Origin: Streptococcus oralis Uo5
Lineage (GTDB): Bacteria > Bacillota > Bacilli > Lactobacillales > Streptococcaceae
Assembly (NCBI RefSeq): GCF_000253155.1
Contig: NC_015291.1
Span: 1,645,001-1,709,000, forward strand
Length of the DNA stretch: 64,000 bases
Direction: 5' to 3'
Below are positions 52,431 through 60,717 of the stretch, in pieces. The position numbers were made by a program, and so were the translations under genes. Positions within the stretch are counted from its first letter, which is position 1. Each line of letters starts with the position of its first letter. The notes beneath the pieces are model-generated. The model was not told where the DNA came from. It did no database searches and saw nothing but the letters and a program-made list of their open reading frames with translations.

Positions 52431-53309
52431 CTAGTCTTTGTCTACATAACTAAAGACATCTTCTTTAAAGTATTGCTGAGATAGCTTAGCAAGCGTGCCA
52501 TCTTCCTTCAACTCTTTGATTGCTTTTTCATATTCTTTAGCGAATTGCTCACCCTTTTCATCACGGTGAATCAAGGGATAAGTTGGAATACCCTTGTATG
52601 GGAACCAGCTGAGTTTATCCGCATATTGGTGGTAAGGGCCATCTTCTGCGGTAACTGCTTTTTCAAAGGACAGTTTGATATCAAAGAAGGCGTCATAACG
52701 TCCTTCCAAGACCCAGGCATAGGCATCTGCCACTTTAAAGGATTCAGCTGCTGTTAGCTCAATCGGTGCATCCTGATGTTTTTCATTGTAGCTGGTGATG
52801 ACATTCCATTGAGCATTCTGTGGAGAGATGGGAACCAATTTCCCTTTATTCTTAGCAAAGTCATCAATGGTTTTGTATTTCTGTTCATCTTCTTTTCTGA
52901 CAGTAAATCCGATGATGCTCGCTCCGACTGGTTCAGATGGAATGACAAACTTTTTAGCTCGTTCATCTGTGTACCAAGCTCCCTTGGTTCCGATGTCATA
53001 CTTGCCTGATTCCAGACCAATCAAGAGGTCATCATCACTGGTACCCGTATATTCAAATTGATAGTTTGCCAACTTCTCATCAACAGCCTTCAAAACAGCT
53101 ACCTCATAACCATCTGATTCCCCTTTTTCATTGACAAAGTCATAAGGTACATAGTTTTGTGTATGGGCAACCTTCAAGGTTATAACTTCAGCAGACGAAG
53201 CCGTTTCTCCCTCCTTGGCTGGAGCGCCAACTAAACTTCTCCCGATAATCGTTGCCCCAATTACTGCAACAACTGCTACACCACCGATAATCCATGCTTT
53301 TTTACTCAT
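52431..53309 (-). CDS. Amino-acid ABC substrate-binding protein without lipobox
   Basis: 292 residues of type-3 binding-protein fold (TLKVAHTQNYVPYDFVNEKG, SDGYEVAVLKAVDEKLA, then GLESGKYDIGTKGAWYTDERA). The N-terminus is a hydrophobic segment (AWIIGGVAVVAVIGATIIG) with no Cys, so it is either held by an uncleaved anchor or secreted, unlike the usual lipoprotein receptor. The sequence has the look of cystine/TcyK-type receptors, but ligand residues cannot be assigned with confidence. Confidence 0.88.
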   Translation of the reverse strand: MSKKAWIIGGVAVVAVIGATIIGRSLVGAPAKEGETASSAEVITLKVAHTQNYVPYDFVNEKGESDGYEVAVLKAVDEKLANYQFEYTGTSDDDLLIGLESGKYDIGTKGAWYTDERAKKFVIPSEPVGASIIGFTVRKEDEQKYKTIDDFAKNKGKLVPISPQNAQWNVITSYNEKHQDAPIELTAAESFKVADAYAWVLEGRYDAFFDIKLSFEKAVTAEDGPYHQYADKLSWFPYKGIPTYPLIHRDEKGEQFAKEYEKAIKELKEDGTLAKLSQQYFKEDVFSYVDKD

Positions 53310-53320
53310 CTTTTTCTCCT

Positions 53321-54319
53321 TTAGTTTTCAAGCGCTTCTCTCACCCACTGGATACGTTCAACTGCGATATCACTTGGAATGGTACAATCTGCCCCAAGTA
53401 CCAAGCCCTGTTCCCCAGCTTCTGCAACTAGTTTCTTTGCCTCAGCCTGAATGGCATCCTTGCTACCAGTATACAGCAAGCCTGTCTTGCCATTTTCGAA
53501 TCCTCCAAGAACCGTACGTCCCTTGAAAATCTCACGACCTTCCTTGAGAGTGATTCCCTCTGGTCCTACAGCCCAGTTAAAGACTTGGGCTGGGTAGTCT
53601 GCAAAAAGATGAATATCATTTCGCGCTCCCTCGTAGCCACAGATATGAAGAACAGTGACGCCACCAACAGCACTAGCTGCTTCCAGAACCGTTATCTCGC
53701 TAGGGGCAATGACGGCTTGATAATCTGCTGCCGACACTCGTTGATCTTGGATACTCTGCACGCTGAGATAGATTCCATCAGCACCAGCCTCTTCGATGAC
53801 AGCTCGACTGAGACTCGCAATATCTTCTGCAATCACATCCAACACCTTTTTAAGGGCTTCAGGATCTTCCACCAGAAAGTCTGCAATAAGGTCATCGCCA
53901 CCAGACACTTCCCCCAGTAGCCACTTGAGATAGGTCACAGGAGCAAAAATATTGTAAATCGCAACAATATCTTCTGTAAATTCTTGCTTGATTTTCTTAA
54001 CCAAGTCCACCTGCTCTTTTATCCAAGCATGATCTGTTCCGAGTGGTTGAATAGTTGCCAATTCTTGAAGTGATTTTCCTTTGGCAATCGCTGGATTTGG
54101 ATAAGCAAAGTAGCCATCACTCATGAGTTTGATAAAGTCTGGCTGAACTTCTCGTATAAAGCGCTTATGGCCCTCGATATTCTTCTCGATAATGACTGGA
54201 TTTGAGAAACCGTGTAGCCATTCGTCTTCGGATGTGAAATGGTGCCAAAAGCCAACTGGCACACGTTCAACCTTTTCACCTCTAAATGCTTTTAAAACCC
54301 ATTCTTTTTTTTCTGACAT
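53321..54319 (-). CDS. UroD-fold methyltransferase-like protein, paralogue 2
   Basis: 332 residues of the uroporphyrinogen decarboxylase superfamily. Streptococci lack haem synthesis, and the MtaA/CmuA-type zinc site is intact: His225-X-Cys227 (VTVLHICGYEG) and Cys312 (LGADCTIPSD). This supports thiol activation and methyl transfer, as in MtaA, over decarboxylation. GGFENGK and YLSVQSIQDQR are shared with paralogue 1. It sits between the small membrane protein (2 bp) and the receptor gene (11 bp). Methyl donor and acceptor are unknown. Confidence 0.85.
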   Translation of the reverse strand: MSEKKEWVLKAFRGEKVERVPVGFWHHFTSEDEWLHGFSNPVIIEKNIEGHKRFIREVQPDFIKLMSDGYFAYPNPAIAKGKSLQELATIQPLGTDHAWIKEQVDLVKKIKQEFTEDIVAIYNIFAPVTYLKWLLGEVSGGDDLIADFLVEDPEALKKVLDVIAEDIASLSRAVIEEAGADGIYLSVQSIQDQRVSAADYQAVIAPSEITVLEAASAVGGVTVLHICGYEGARNDIHLFADYPAQVFNWAVGPEGITLKEGREIFKGRTVLGGFENGKTGLLYTGSKDAIQAEAKKLVAEAGEQGLVLGADCTIPSDIAVERIQWVREALEN

Positions 54320-54321
54320 TC

Positions 54322-54525
54322 TTATTCTCCATTTCTTACTTTTTCAACTAATAAACTGCTTGCGATATCATTCGAGCGTAGAAAGGGGAGACTGGACTTG
54401 GAAAAATCCTGAACTCCACGACATCTCTCTCCATTTTTGCAGTGCCCATTTTTTACGACGCTTATGGCAATCAAAGCCAGCAAACCGACAACTGCAATGA
54501 AGATTCCCCATCTTTTACTTTTCAT
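54322..54525 (-). CDS. Small single-helix membrane protein between UroD paralogues
   Basis: 67 residues with an excellent Shine-Dalgarno (AAAGGAGGAG). One N-terminal helix (WGIFIAVVGLLALIAISVV), then a short region with two Cys (NGHCKNGERCRGVQDF) and a polar tail. It is separated by 2 and 11 bp from its neighbours, so it belongs to the operon. No family recognised. The CxxxxxxC pair could bind metal or form a disulfide (inference). Confidence 0.75.
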   Translation of the reverse strand: MKSKRWGIFIAVVGLLALIAISVVKNGHCKNGERCRGVQDFSKSSLPFLRSNDIASSLLVEKVRNGE

Positions 54526-54536
54526 AGCTCCTCCTT

Positions 54537-55541
54537 TTAGAGAACAGCTGCCTGCCGAATCCAGTCCAACCTCTCTAAGTCAAAGTCATCTGGAACAGTA
54601 CAGTCAGCTCCCAGAAGAACGCCTTTACTACCAGCTTCAGCCAGCAACCGTCTTGTTTCATCTTGCAATTCCGCCTTGGAACCTTGATAAAGCAAGCTTT
54701 TCTTGCCATTTTCAAATCCACCTAAAAAGGCCTTGCCTGGAAACAACTCTTGCCCCTGTGTCAAACTAACATCCTCATGGTGGGTCGCCCAGTTGACCAC
54801 TTGAGCTGGATAGTCCTTAAATATCGTCACATCATTGCTCGCACCTTCAAAACCACAGATATGGAGGATATTGGTCCCACCAACCTGATTGGCTGCCTCC
54901 AAAATCGCTATATTGCTCGGTTCGATATAGGTTTTGTAGAGTGCTGGTGTAATGCGCTCATCTTGAATTTCCTGGGTGCTGAGGTAAATCCCGTCAACAC
55001 CGCCTTGCTGGATGATTTTCTGAGTTAGGATAGCAATATCTCCTGCAATCACATCTAGAATCGCTCTGAATTGCTCAGGATTTTCAAGCAATAGATCAGC
55101 CACTTCCCTATCTCCTCGAGAAGTTTCTGTACGGAACCAGCGCTTGAGGTAGGAGATAGGCGAAAAGATATTGTAGAAAGAAGCAATCTCTTCGGTAAAG
55201 GTCTCTCGAATCGCTTGTACCACTTCCACCTGTTGCTGAATCCATGGGTGTTCCTCACCAATCGACTCAATAGAAGTCAGCTCCTGAATGCTTGCGATCT
55301 TAGGACTATAGACATTACTTGGATAAAGGAAAAAACCGTCGCTCATAATTTTGACAAAATCAGGGCGAATCCTTTCCACATAGTTGCGATGCCCGTCAAC
55401 ACTTTTTTGAAAGATACGTGGATTGTTTAATCCCTGCCCCTTTTCTTCGAGTGTTACAAAATGAAACCAAAATCCCACAGGAACTCTTTCCACTTCATCG
55501 CCTCGAATCGCTCTAAAGACTAAATCTCTTTTACTTGCCAT
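54537..55541 (-). CDS. UroD-fold methyltransferase-like protein, paralogue 1
   Basis: 334 residues from the ATG at 55541 (MASKRDLVFRAIRG), with AAGGAG 6 nt upstream; the frame extends to 55580 without a ribosome site. Zinc-site residues His227-X-Cys229 (TNILHICGFEG) and Cys314 (LGADCTVPDD) are conserved with paralogue 2. First gene of the operon. A 62-bp piece of it recurs at 56921-56982. The pair may act as a heterodimer or on two different methylated substrates. Confidence 0.87.
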   Translation of the reverse strand: MASKRDLVFRAIRGDEVERVPVGFWFHFVTLEEKGQGLNNPRIFQKSVDGHRNYVERIRPDFVKIMSDGFFLYPSNVYSPKIASIQELTSIESIGEEHPWIQQQVEVVQAIRETFTEEIASFYNIFSPISYLKRWFRTETSRGDREVADLLLENPEQFRAILDVIAGDIAILTQKIIQQGGVDGIYLSTQEIQDERITPALYKTYIEPSNIAILEAANQVGGTNILHICGFEGASNDVTIFKDYPAQVVNWATHHEDVSLTQGQELFPGKAFLGGFENGKKSLLYQGSKAELQDETRRLLAEAGSKGVLLGADCTVPDDFDLERLDWIRQAAVL

Positions 55542-55610
55542 ACCTTTCTCCTTCCATTTGGATTGAAACCATCTTACCACTCCTTTTCCCCTTTTCCCAA
55601 TATATATTGA

Positions 55611-55769
55611 CTATCAACTCGATTAGAAATTTTTATATCTATGAAGAAAAAAATCCTTGAAAAGCTTGACGTTACTAGCCTTTCAAAGATTCTCTTTATT
55701 TTCATCTATTTTTCAAAAAGGAGCTGATATAGATTTTCTATCAAGCCGATTGGAAATTTTTATATCCAT
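55611..55769. repeat. 32-bp direct repeats flanking a leader hairpin
   Basis: Copies at 55611-55642 and 55738-55769 are identical at 28 of 32 positions (shared core GAAATTTTTATAT). They enclose the hairpin at 55645-55690. They may be paired regulator sites or a duplication scar. Confidence 0.8.
55645..55690 (-). terminator. Terminator-like hairpin in the leader of the UroD/ABC operon
   Basis: Minus strand CTTTGAAAGGCT (11-nt loop) AGCTTTTCAAGG, 12 bp with two wobble pairs, followed by ATTTTTTTC. No same-strand gene precedes it, so it would act on the operon's own leader. Confidence 0.7.
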
Positions 55770-55908
55770 CTTCATTCCCAAATTAAGTACATAATTTTAT
55801 CCTAATACCAAATTACTACTGAAAAATTTCTTTTATCACGATATTTCCTTGCACAAATCCCATGAAAACGCTACAATATTAATAGACTATTATTAGGAGG
55901 ATGGGATT

Positions 55909-56766
55909 ATGAAAATATCCAAAGTTACCATTACAATTGCTTCTACACTTGCTTCCGTCATTTTACTGACTGGCTGTGGCACAAATTCGGTAAATTCACA
56001 GACAACACAAAGTAGTACATCTGACAATCAGGTTACAATGACCTATGATCAGTTGCGTTCAAGAGAAAATACTATGTCAACTCTTTGGTATCAAAAAGCA
56101 GCTGAGACCAAGGCACTCTATCTACAAGGTTACAATGTCGCTACTGATCGTTTGAAAGAACTACTAAAAACACAGACAGATAAACCCTACTCTATCGTTT
56201 TGGACTTAGACGAAACAGTATTAGACAATAGCCCTTATCAAGCGCAAAATGTCAAAGATGGAACAGCATTTACCCCAGAAAACTGGGATGTCTGGGTAAA
56301 AAAAGCTGCAGCCAAGGCTGTACCAGGTGCTAAAGACTTTCTCCAATTTGCAGACAAAAACAGTGTCCAAATTTACTATGTATCTGACCGTACGATAGAT
56401 CAGGTAGATGATACGATCAAAAACCTAGAAAACGAAGGAATTCCTGTACAAAGCCGCGATCATCTCATGTTCTTAGAAAAAGGCGTCAAATCTAAAGAAG
56501 GTCGTAGACAAGCAGTCCAAGAAAAAACCAACTTAGTCATGCTACTAGGAGACAATCTTGTGGACTTTGCAGAGTTTTCGAAGACCTCTGAAACTGAGCG
56601 CGACCAAAAATTAGAGGAATTACAAAAAGAGTTTGGTGAGAAATTCATCATTTTCCCTAACCCAATGTACGGATCATGGGAAAGCACTGTTTACAATGGT
56701 AATAAATTGGATGCCAAGGGTCAAACTGAAGAGCGCCAAAAAAACTTACAAGGTTTTGATAAATAA
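55909..56766 (+). CDS. Acid phosphatase lipoprotein, e(P4)/class C type
   Basis: 285 residues. A lipoprotein signal with lipobox LLTGCG (Cys about residue 23) anchors it to the outer membrane face. The HAD-type catalytic site is IVLDLDETVLDNSPYQ (nucleophile Asp), with YVSDRTIDQVDDTI and LGDNLVDFAEF completing it. Class C acid phosphatases release phosphate from nucleotides such as NMN or from phosphomonoesters at the cell surface. Transcribed alone and divergent from the UroD/ABC operon. Confidence 0.94.
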   Translation: MKISKVTITIASTLASVILLTGCGTNSVNSQTTQSSTSDNQVTMTYDQLRSRENTMSTLWYQKAAETKALYLQGYNVATDRLKELLKTQTDKPYSIVLDLDETVLDNSPYQAQNVKDGTAFTPENWDVWVKKAAAKAVPGAKDFLQFADKNSVQIYYVSDRTIDQVDDTIKNLENEGIPVQSRDHLMFLEKGVKSKEGRRQAVQEKTNLVMLLGDNLVDFAEFSKTSETERDQKLEELQKEFGEKFIIFPNPMYGSWESTVYNGNKLDAKGQTEERQKNLQGFDK

Positions 56767-56820
56767 AATAAGAGAGCTATCTACCAGTTTACACAAACCA
56801 CAAGATATCGTATTTGCGAG

Positions 56821-56868
56821 AATATCAAAAAAGACGACTTCCAAGCGGAAATCGTCTTTTTTGATATT
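56821..56868 (+). terminator. Very long hairpin terminator of the phosphatase gene
   Basis: 22-bp arms (56821-56842 and 56847-56868) around AAGC, pairing fully apart from one G-U. The right arm contains TTTTTT. It is much longer than a typical terminator. Confidence 0.85.
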
Positions 56869-56920
56869 TTATCTTGTACTTGGTATAAACTAGTATATAT
56901 TCCACTAGATAGTATGCTCT

Positions 56921-56982
56921 ATCGCTTGTACCACTTCCACCTGTTGCTGAATCCATGGGTATTCCTCACCAATCGACTCAAT
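56921..56982. repeat. 62-bp displaced copy of the UroD paralogue 1 gene
   Basis: Identical at 61 of 62 positions to 55210-55271, in the same orientation (coding sequence of residues about 91-111 of paralogue 1), but without an ORF. A remnant of duplication or recombination sitting just beyond the stop of the luciferase-like gene. Confidence 0.92.
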
Positions 56983-56995
56983 CGATTGAATTTTT

Positions 56996-58048
56996 TTATA
57001 TCCTCTCTTTCATGGCAAAGTAAGCTCGTACTTTGGGGGCCACTTGTGTGCCGAAGAGTTCAATAGCTCTCAAAACTTGATCATGTGGCATAGAACCAAG
57101 CGGTAGATGGAGCATGAAACGGTCCAAGTCTAAATCCTCAATCATGCGAATCAATTTTTCTGCTACCTGATCTGGATTTCCCACAAACATGGCACCATTT
57201 GGACCAACTTGCTCCAAATATTGCTCATAGGTCAACTCCTGCCAGTGTGGACGGTCTTTGGAAATTGCATCCACCACTTGCTTGGTCGGATGGAAATAAT
57301 CTTTGACAGCCTGCTCGCCATCTTCCGCAATCCAGCCCCAAGAATGAGCACCCACTTTCAGGTCTTTATCCGCATGACCGGCTTCCCTACCAATCTCACG
57401 ATAAGCTTGAATCAACTTTTTAAAATAACGTGGATTGCCACCGATAATGGCATAGACAATCGGCAACCCCGCCTGAGCAATCTTCACTGTTGATTCGACA
57501 TGGCCACCTGTCGCCACCCACAATGGCAATTTGTCCTGAACTGGACGGGGATAGACTTCTTTTCCAGCAATGCTTTGGGTCAATTGACCTTGCCAGTCTA
57601 TCTTGGTCTTTTCATTGACTAACTGGAGCAAGTCTAATTTCTCATCAAAGAGAGCTTCGTAGTCTTTCAAGTCATAACCAAACAGAGGGAAGGATTCGGT
57701 AAATGAACCACGCCCAGCCATAATCTCCGCACGGCCATTTGACAAGGCATCGATGGTGGCATACTGTTGGAACAAGCGAACCGGATCCATACTCGAGAGA
57801 ATGCTGACTGCACTAGTCAAACGAATCTTTTTGGTATTGACTGCCCCAGCTGCAAGAACAATCTCTGGCGCCGATACCGCAAAGTCCTCCCGATGATGCT
57901 CCCCAATCCCGTACACATCCAAACCAACCTTATCAGCCAGCTCAATTTCTGCCACCAACTGACGAATGCGTTCATCATGACTGTAAATCTGCCCAGTCGC
58001 TTCTAGAGCTGTTGCTTCACCAAATGTTGAAATCCCTAATTCTACCAT
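56996..58048 (-). CDS. Luciferase-like flavin-dependent monooxygenase (LLM class)
   Basis: 350 residues with the bacterial-luciferase TIM-barrel pattern: VELGISTFGEATALEATGQI, GLDVYGIGEHHREDFAVSAP, LFQQYATIDALSNGRAEIMA, and PLWVATGGHVESTVKIAQAG. FMN-dependent oxidation of an unknown small molecule. S. pneumoniae has, as I recall, a similar oxidoreductase between glmS and spuA, so this gene is the syntenic anchor of the region. The UroD/ABC block then appears inserted beside it. Confidence 0.9.
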   Translation of the reverse strand: MVELGISTFGEATALEATGQIYSHDERIRQLVAEIELADKVGLDVYGIGEHHREDFAVSAPEIVLAAGAVNTKKIRLTSAVSILSSMDPVRLFQQYATIDALSNGRAEIMAGRGSFTESFPLFGYDLKDYEALFDEKLDLLQLVNEKTKIDWQGQLTQSIAGKEVYPRPVQDKLPLWVATGGHVESTVKIAQAGLPIVYAIIGGNPRYFKKLIQAYREIGREAGHADKDLKVGAHSWGWIAEDGEQAVKDYFHPTKQVVDAISKDRPHWQELTYEQYLEQVGPNGAMFVGNPDQVAEKLIRMIEDLDLDRFMLHLPLGSMPHDQVLRAIELFGTQVAPKVRAYFAMKERI

Positions 58049-58127
58049 CCTGTTTCCTCGCTATCTCTTTTAGTTTTAGGGTATTTTATCACTAATTAGT
58101 TTTATTTTCAATACATTTGCTCATTAG

Positions 58128-58151
58128 AAAAAGTCTAGATGAACTAGACTT
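58128..58151 (-). terminator. Terminator of the small anchored protein gene
   Basis: AAAGTCTAG (5-nt loop) CTAGACTTT with T-run on the minus strand. Nearly identical to the glmS terminator at 58762-58785. Confidence 0.85.
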
Positions 58152-58158
58152 TCTTAGC

Positions 58159-58692
58159 TTATTCTACCTGTAGTTTATTGTCTTTCAGAGTTAACTTCGA
58201 GTTTTCTGTCAATTCTGTTTGTTCAAAAGTGTAAATCGTCTCACCCTTTGTATCAATCATGTACCATACTTGGTCTTTACGGACAACCAGGGCAAGCTCC
58301 GTACTATTTGTGTCCTCATTTTTGACAGACAATGGAAAGGCCTTGTCCACACCTTCCAGAGCTACTTTATTCCCTGTTTTTAATTCTACTAGGTAGTACA
58401 CGCCATCCTTTGTACCAAAACTGTAGTTCCCATTAATCTTTGTGTGGCTATCATAGTTTTTCATTAGAATGGAAGTTTTATCCATACCATCAAATGCCTT
58501 TTTAAATTGTTCTTTCTGCTCTTCAGCTTTCTTTTGATCTTGAGACTGAACCGTCTCTTGCACCGCAGCAATCCGTTCCAGGTTTTGCTTTTTCGCTTGT
58601 CTCTGCTGATGGATCAAGATCGTACGTATCAAGTAAGAACTAGACAAGACGATACCAACCAGCATAGCAATAATACTTTTTTTCTTCTTCAT
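58159..58692 (-). CDS. Membrane-anchored protein, unknown function
   Basis: 177 residues from the ATG at 58692 (AAGGAG upstream; the frame runs to 58752 without support). An N-terminal helix (SIIAMLVGIVLSSSYLIRTI) is followed by a charged coiled-coil-like stretch (QQRQAKKQNLERIAAVQETV, then DQKKAEEQKEQFKKAF). The beta-rich C-terminus includes NYSFGTKDGVYYLVELKTGN. No recognised family. Its last codons and terminator duplicate the 3' end of glmS. Confidence 0.75.
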   Translation of the reverse strand: MKKKKSIIAMLVGIVLSSSYLIRTILIHQQRQAKKQNLERIAAVQETVQSQDQKKAEEQKEQFKKAFDGMDKTSILMKNYDSHTKINGNYSFGTKDGVYYLVELKTGNKVALEGVDKAFPLSVKNEDTNSTELALVVRKDQVWYMIDTKGETIYTFEQTELTENSKLTLKDNKLQVE

Positions 58693-58761
58693 TTTCTTCT
58701 CCTTATAAAAAATTAAAGGCGAGCAAAAATACTCCTCACTCAAGTATACCAAGAGAGAGCA

Positions 58762-58785
58762 AAAAAGTCTAGATGAACTAGACTC
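58762..58785 (-). terminator. Terminator of glmS
   Basis: AAAAGTCTAG (5-nt loop) CTAGACT followed on the minus strand by TTTTTT. Shares about 45 bp of surrounding sequence with the terminator at 58128-58151. Confidence 0.85.
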
Positions 58786-58792
58786 TTTTAGT

Positions 58793-60601
58793 TTATTCTA
58801 CTGTTACTGACTTAGCAAGGTTACGTGGTTTGTCCACATCAAGACCACGGTGGAGGGTTGCAAAGTAAGCGACCAATTGTGTTGGCACGACCATTGAGAT
58901 TGGTGAGAGGTAAGGGTGGACGGTCGTAAGGACGATATCGTCTGTGTCTTTAGCAACATTTTCCTCTGCGATAGTGAGAACCTTGGCACCACGAGCTGCG
59001 ACCTCTTGGATATTTCCACGAGTGTGGTTGGCAAGAACTGGATCTGACAAGAGGGCCAAGACAGGTGTCCCCTCTTCAATCAAGGCAATGGTTCCGTGCT
59101 TGAGTTCTCCTGCCGCAAAGCCTTCACATTGGATGTAAGAAATCTCTTTGAGTTTGAGACTGGCTTCCATGGCTACATAGTAGTCTTGACCACGTCCGAT
59201 GTAAAAGGCGTTGCGAGTTGTTTCAAGAAGGTCACGAACCTTTGCATCAATGGTTTCTTTTTCAGAAAGAGTTGATTCGATAGACTGAGCTACGATTGAC
59301 AACTCATGAACCAGGTCAAAGGCTTGCGCTTTGGCATTGCCGTTTGCTTCTCCGACTGCTTTTGCAAGGAAGGCAAGGGCTGCGATTTGTGCTGTGTAGG
59401 CCTTGGTTGATGCCACGGCAATTTCAGGACCCGCGTGAAGGAGCATTGTATGGTTGGCTTCACGTGAAAGAGTTGATCCTGGAACGTTTGTCACTGTCAA
59501 GCTTGGAATGCCCATTTCATTAGCCTTGACCAAAACCTGACGGCTGTCAGCTGTTTCACCAGACTGGCTGATAAAGATGAAGAGTGGTTTTTTGCTGAGA
59601 AGTGGCATACCATAGCCCCACTCAGATGAAATTCCAAGTTCAACAGGTGTATCCGTCAACTCTTCCAGCATCTTCTTAGAAGCAAATCCTGCGTGGTAAG
59701 ATGTTCCAGCTGCAAGGATGTAGATGCGATCTGCATCTTGAACAGCCTTTATGATAGCTGGATCTACAACAACTTGACCAGCCTCATCTGTGTAGGCTTG
59801 GATGAGTTTACGCATCACCGTTGGTTGCTCATCAATTTCCTTGAGCATGTAGTAAGGGTAAGTCCCCTTACCGATATCTGACAAGTCTAGCTCAGCAGTG
59901 TAGCTAGCGCGCTCACGGCGATTGCCATCATAGTCTTGAACTTCGACACTATCAGCCTTGACGATTACCAACTCTTGGTCATGAATTTCCATGTATTGGT
60001 TGGTCTCACGAATCATAGCCATAGCATCTGAGCAGACCATGTTGTAGCCTTCTCCAAGACCAATCAAGAGTGGTGATTTGTTCTTAGCGACATAGATGAC
60101 ATCTGGATTTTCAGAGTCAATCAAGGCAAAGGCATAAGAACCACGAATGATGTGAAGGGCTTTTTTGAAGGCTTCAAGAACTGAGAGACCTTCTTCTTCT
60201 GCAAATTTCCCAATCAAGTGAACAGCGATTTCCGTATCGGTTTGCCCCTTGAAGTGGTGACCTGCAAGGTATTCTTCCTTGATTTCAAGGTAGTTTTCAA
60301 TCACTCCATTGTGCACCAAGACAAAACGTCCCGTCTCAGAGCGGTGTGGGTGAGCATTATCTTCCGTTGGTTTCCCGTGAGTCGCCCAACGCGTATGTCC
60401 GATACCTGTTGTTCCCTCAACACCAGCTGTCTTAGCAGATAATTCTGCGATACGACCGACAGCCTTGACTAGATGATTTTCAGCACCACCTAGGACAAAA
60501 ATCCCCGCAGAATCATAGCCACGGTATTCGAGCTTTTCAAGCCCTTGAATCAAAATATCAGTTGCATTTGTGTTTCCAACAACACCAACAATTCCACACA
60601 T
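58793..60601 (-). CDS. glmS: Glucosamine-6-phosphate synthase (isomerizing)
   Basis: 602 residues. N-terminal glutaminase with nucleophile Cys2 ([10 protein letters not shown]), GHTRWATHG and [10 protein letters not shown]. The SIS-type isomerase half carries [11 protein letters not shown] and SQSGETADS; the C-terminus is [13 protein letters not shown]. It makes glucosamine-6-P from fructose-6-P and glutamine for peptidoglycan. Streptococcal glmS lacks the ribozyme and is controlled by NagR; two matching operator-like sites lie in the promoter region. Confidence 0.98.
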   Translation of the reverse strand: MCGIVGVVGNTNATDILIQGLEKLEYRGYDSAGIFVLGGAENHLVKAVGRIAELSAKTAGVEGTTGIGHTRWATHGKPTEDNAHPHRSETGRFVLVHNGVIENYLEIKEEYLAGHHFKGQTDTEIAVHLIGKFAEEEGLSVLEAFKKALHIIRGSYAFALIDSENPDVIYVAKNKSPLLIGLGEGYNMVCSDAMAMIRETNQYMEIHDQELVIVKADSVEVQDYDGNRRERASYTAELDLSDIGKGTYPYYMLKEIDEQPTVMRKLIQAYTDEAGQVVVDPAIIKAVQDADRIYILAAGTSYHAGFASKKMLEELTDTPVELGISSEWGYGMPLLSKKPLFIFISQSGETADSRQVLVKANEMGIPSLTVTNVPGSTLSREANHTMLLHAGPEIAVASTKAYTAQIAALAFLAKAVGEANGNAKAQAFDLVHELSIVAQSIESTLSEKETIDAKVRDLLETTRNAFYIGRGQDYYVAMEASLKLKEISYIQCEGFAAGELKHGTIALIEEGTPVLALLSDPVLANHTRGNIQEVAARGAKVLTIAEENVAKDTDDIVLTTVHPYLSPISMVVPTQLVAYFATLHRGLDVDKPRNLAKSVTVE

Positions 60602-60638
60602 AGTATATACGACACAGACCAGCTGTGCTTTCTCCTTA

Positions 60639-60656
60639 AATTGGTATAGTCTAATT
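60639..60656. promoter_or_regulatory. NagR-like operator 1 (in glmS leader)
   Basis: AATTGGTATAGTCTAATT, an imperfect palindrome of the GntR/NagR type, between the glmS start site and its ATG. Confidence 0.65.
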
Positions 60657-60681
60657 CTCGCTTTACGGAATCAGCAAAAAC

Positions 60682-60710
60682 AGTATATACTTGTTTTTCT
60701 TACTTGTCAA
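60682..60710 (-). promoter_or_regulatory. Promoter of glmS
   Basis: Minus strand TTGACA (60705-60710), 17-bp spacer, TATACT (60682-60687). Confidence 0.92.
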
Positions 60711-60717
60711 GAATAAA

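Larger units (their letters stand above)
55542..55908. other. Divergent intergenic region upstream of the UroD/ABC operon
   Basis: 367 bp without an ORF. It holds a terminator-like hairpin facing the operon, two 32-bp direct repeats flanking it, and AT-rich sequence. No convincing -10/-35 pair could be fixed for either divergent gene. AGGAGG at 55895-55900 is the ribosome site of the phosphatase gene. Confidence 0.6.

Noticed and set aside
53321..55541. Haem biosynthesis genes (hemE duplicates)
   Set aside because: There are no other haem genes nearby, streptococci lack the pathway, and the zinc-site His-X-Cys...Cys pattern fits methyltransferases better.
60602..60681. glmS ribozyme in the glmS leader
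   Set aside because: The leader is only about 74 nt, has no recognisable ribozyme core, and carries a NagR-like operator instead.
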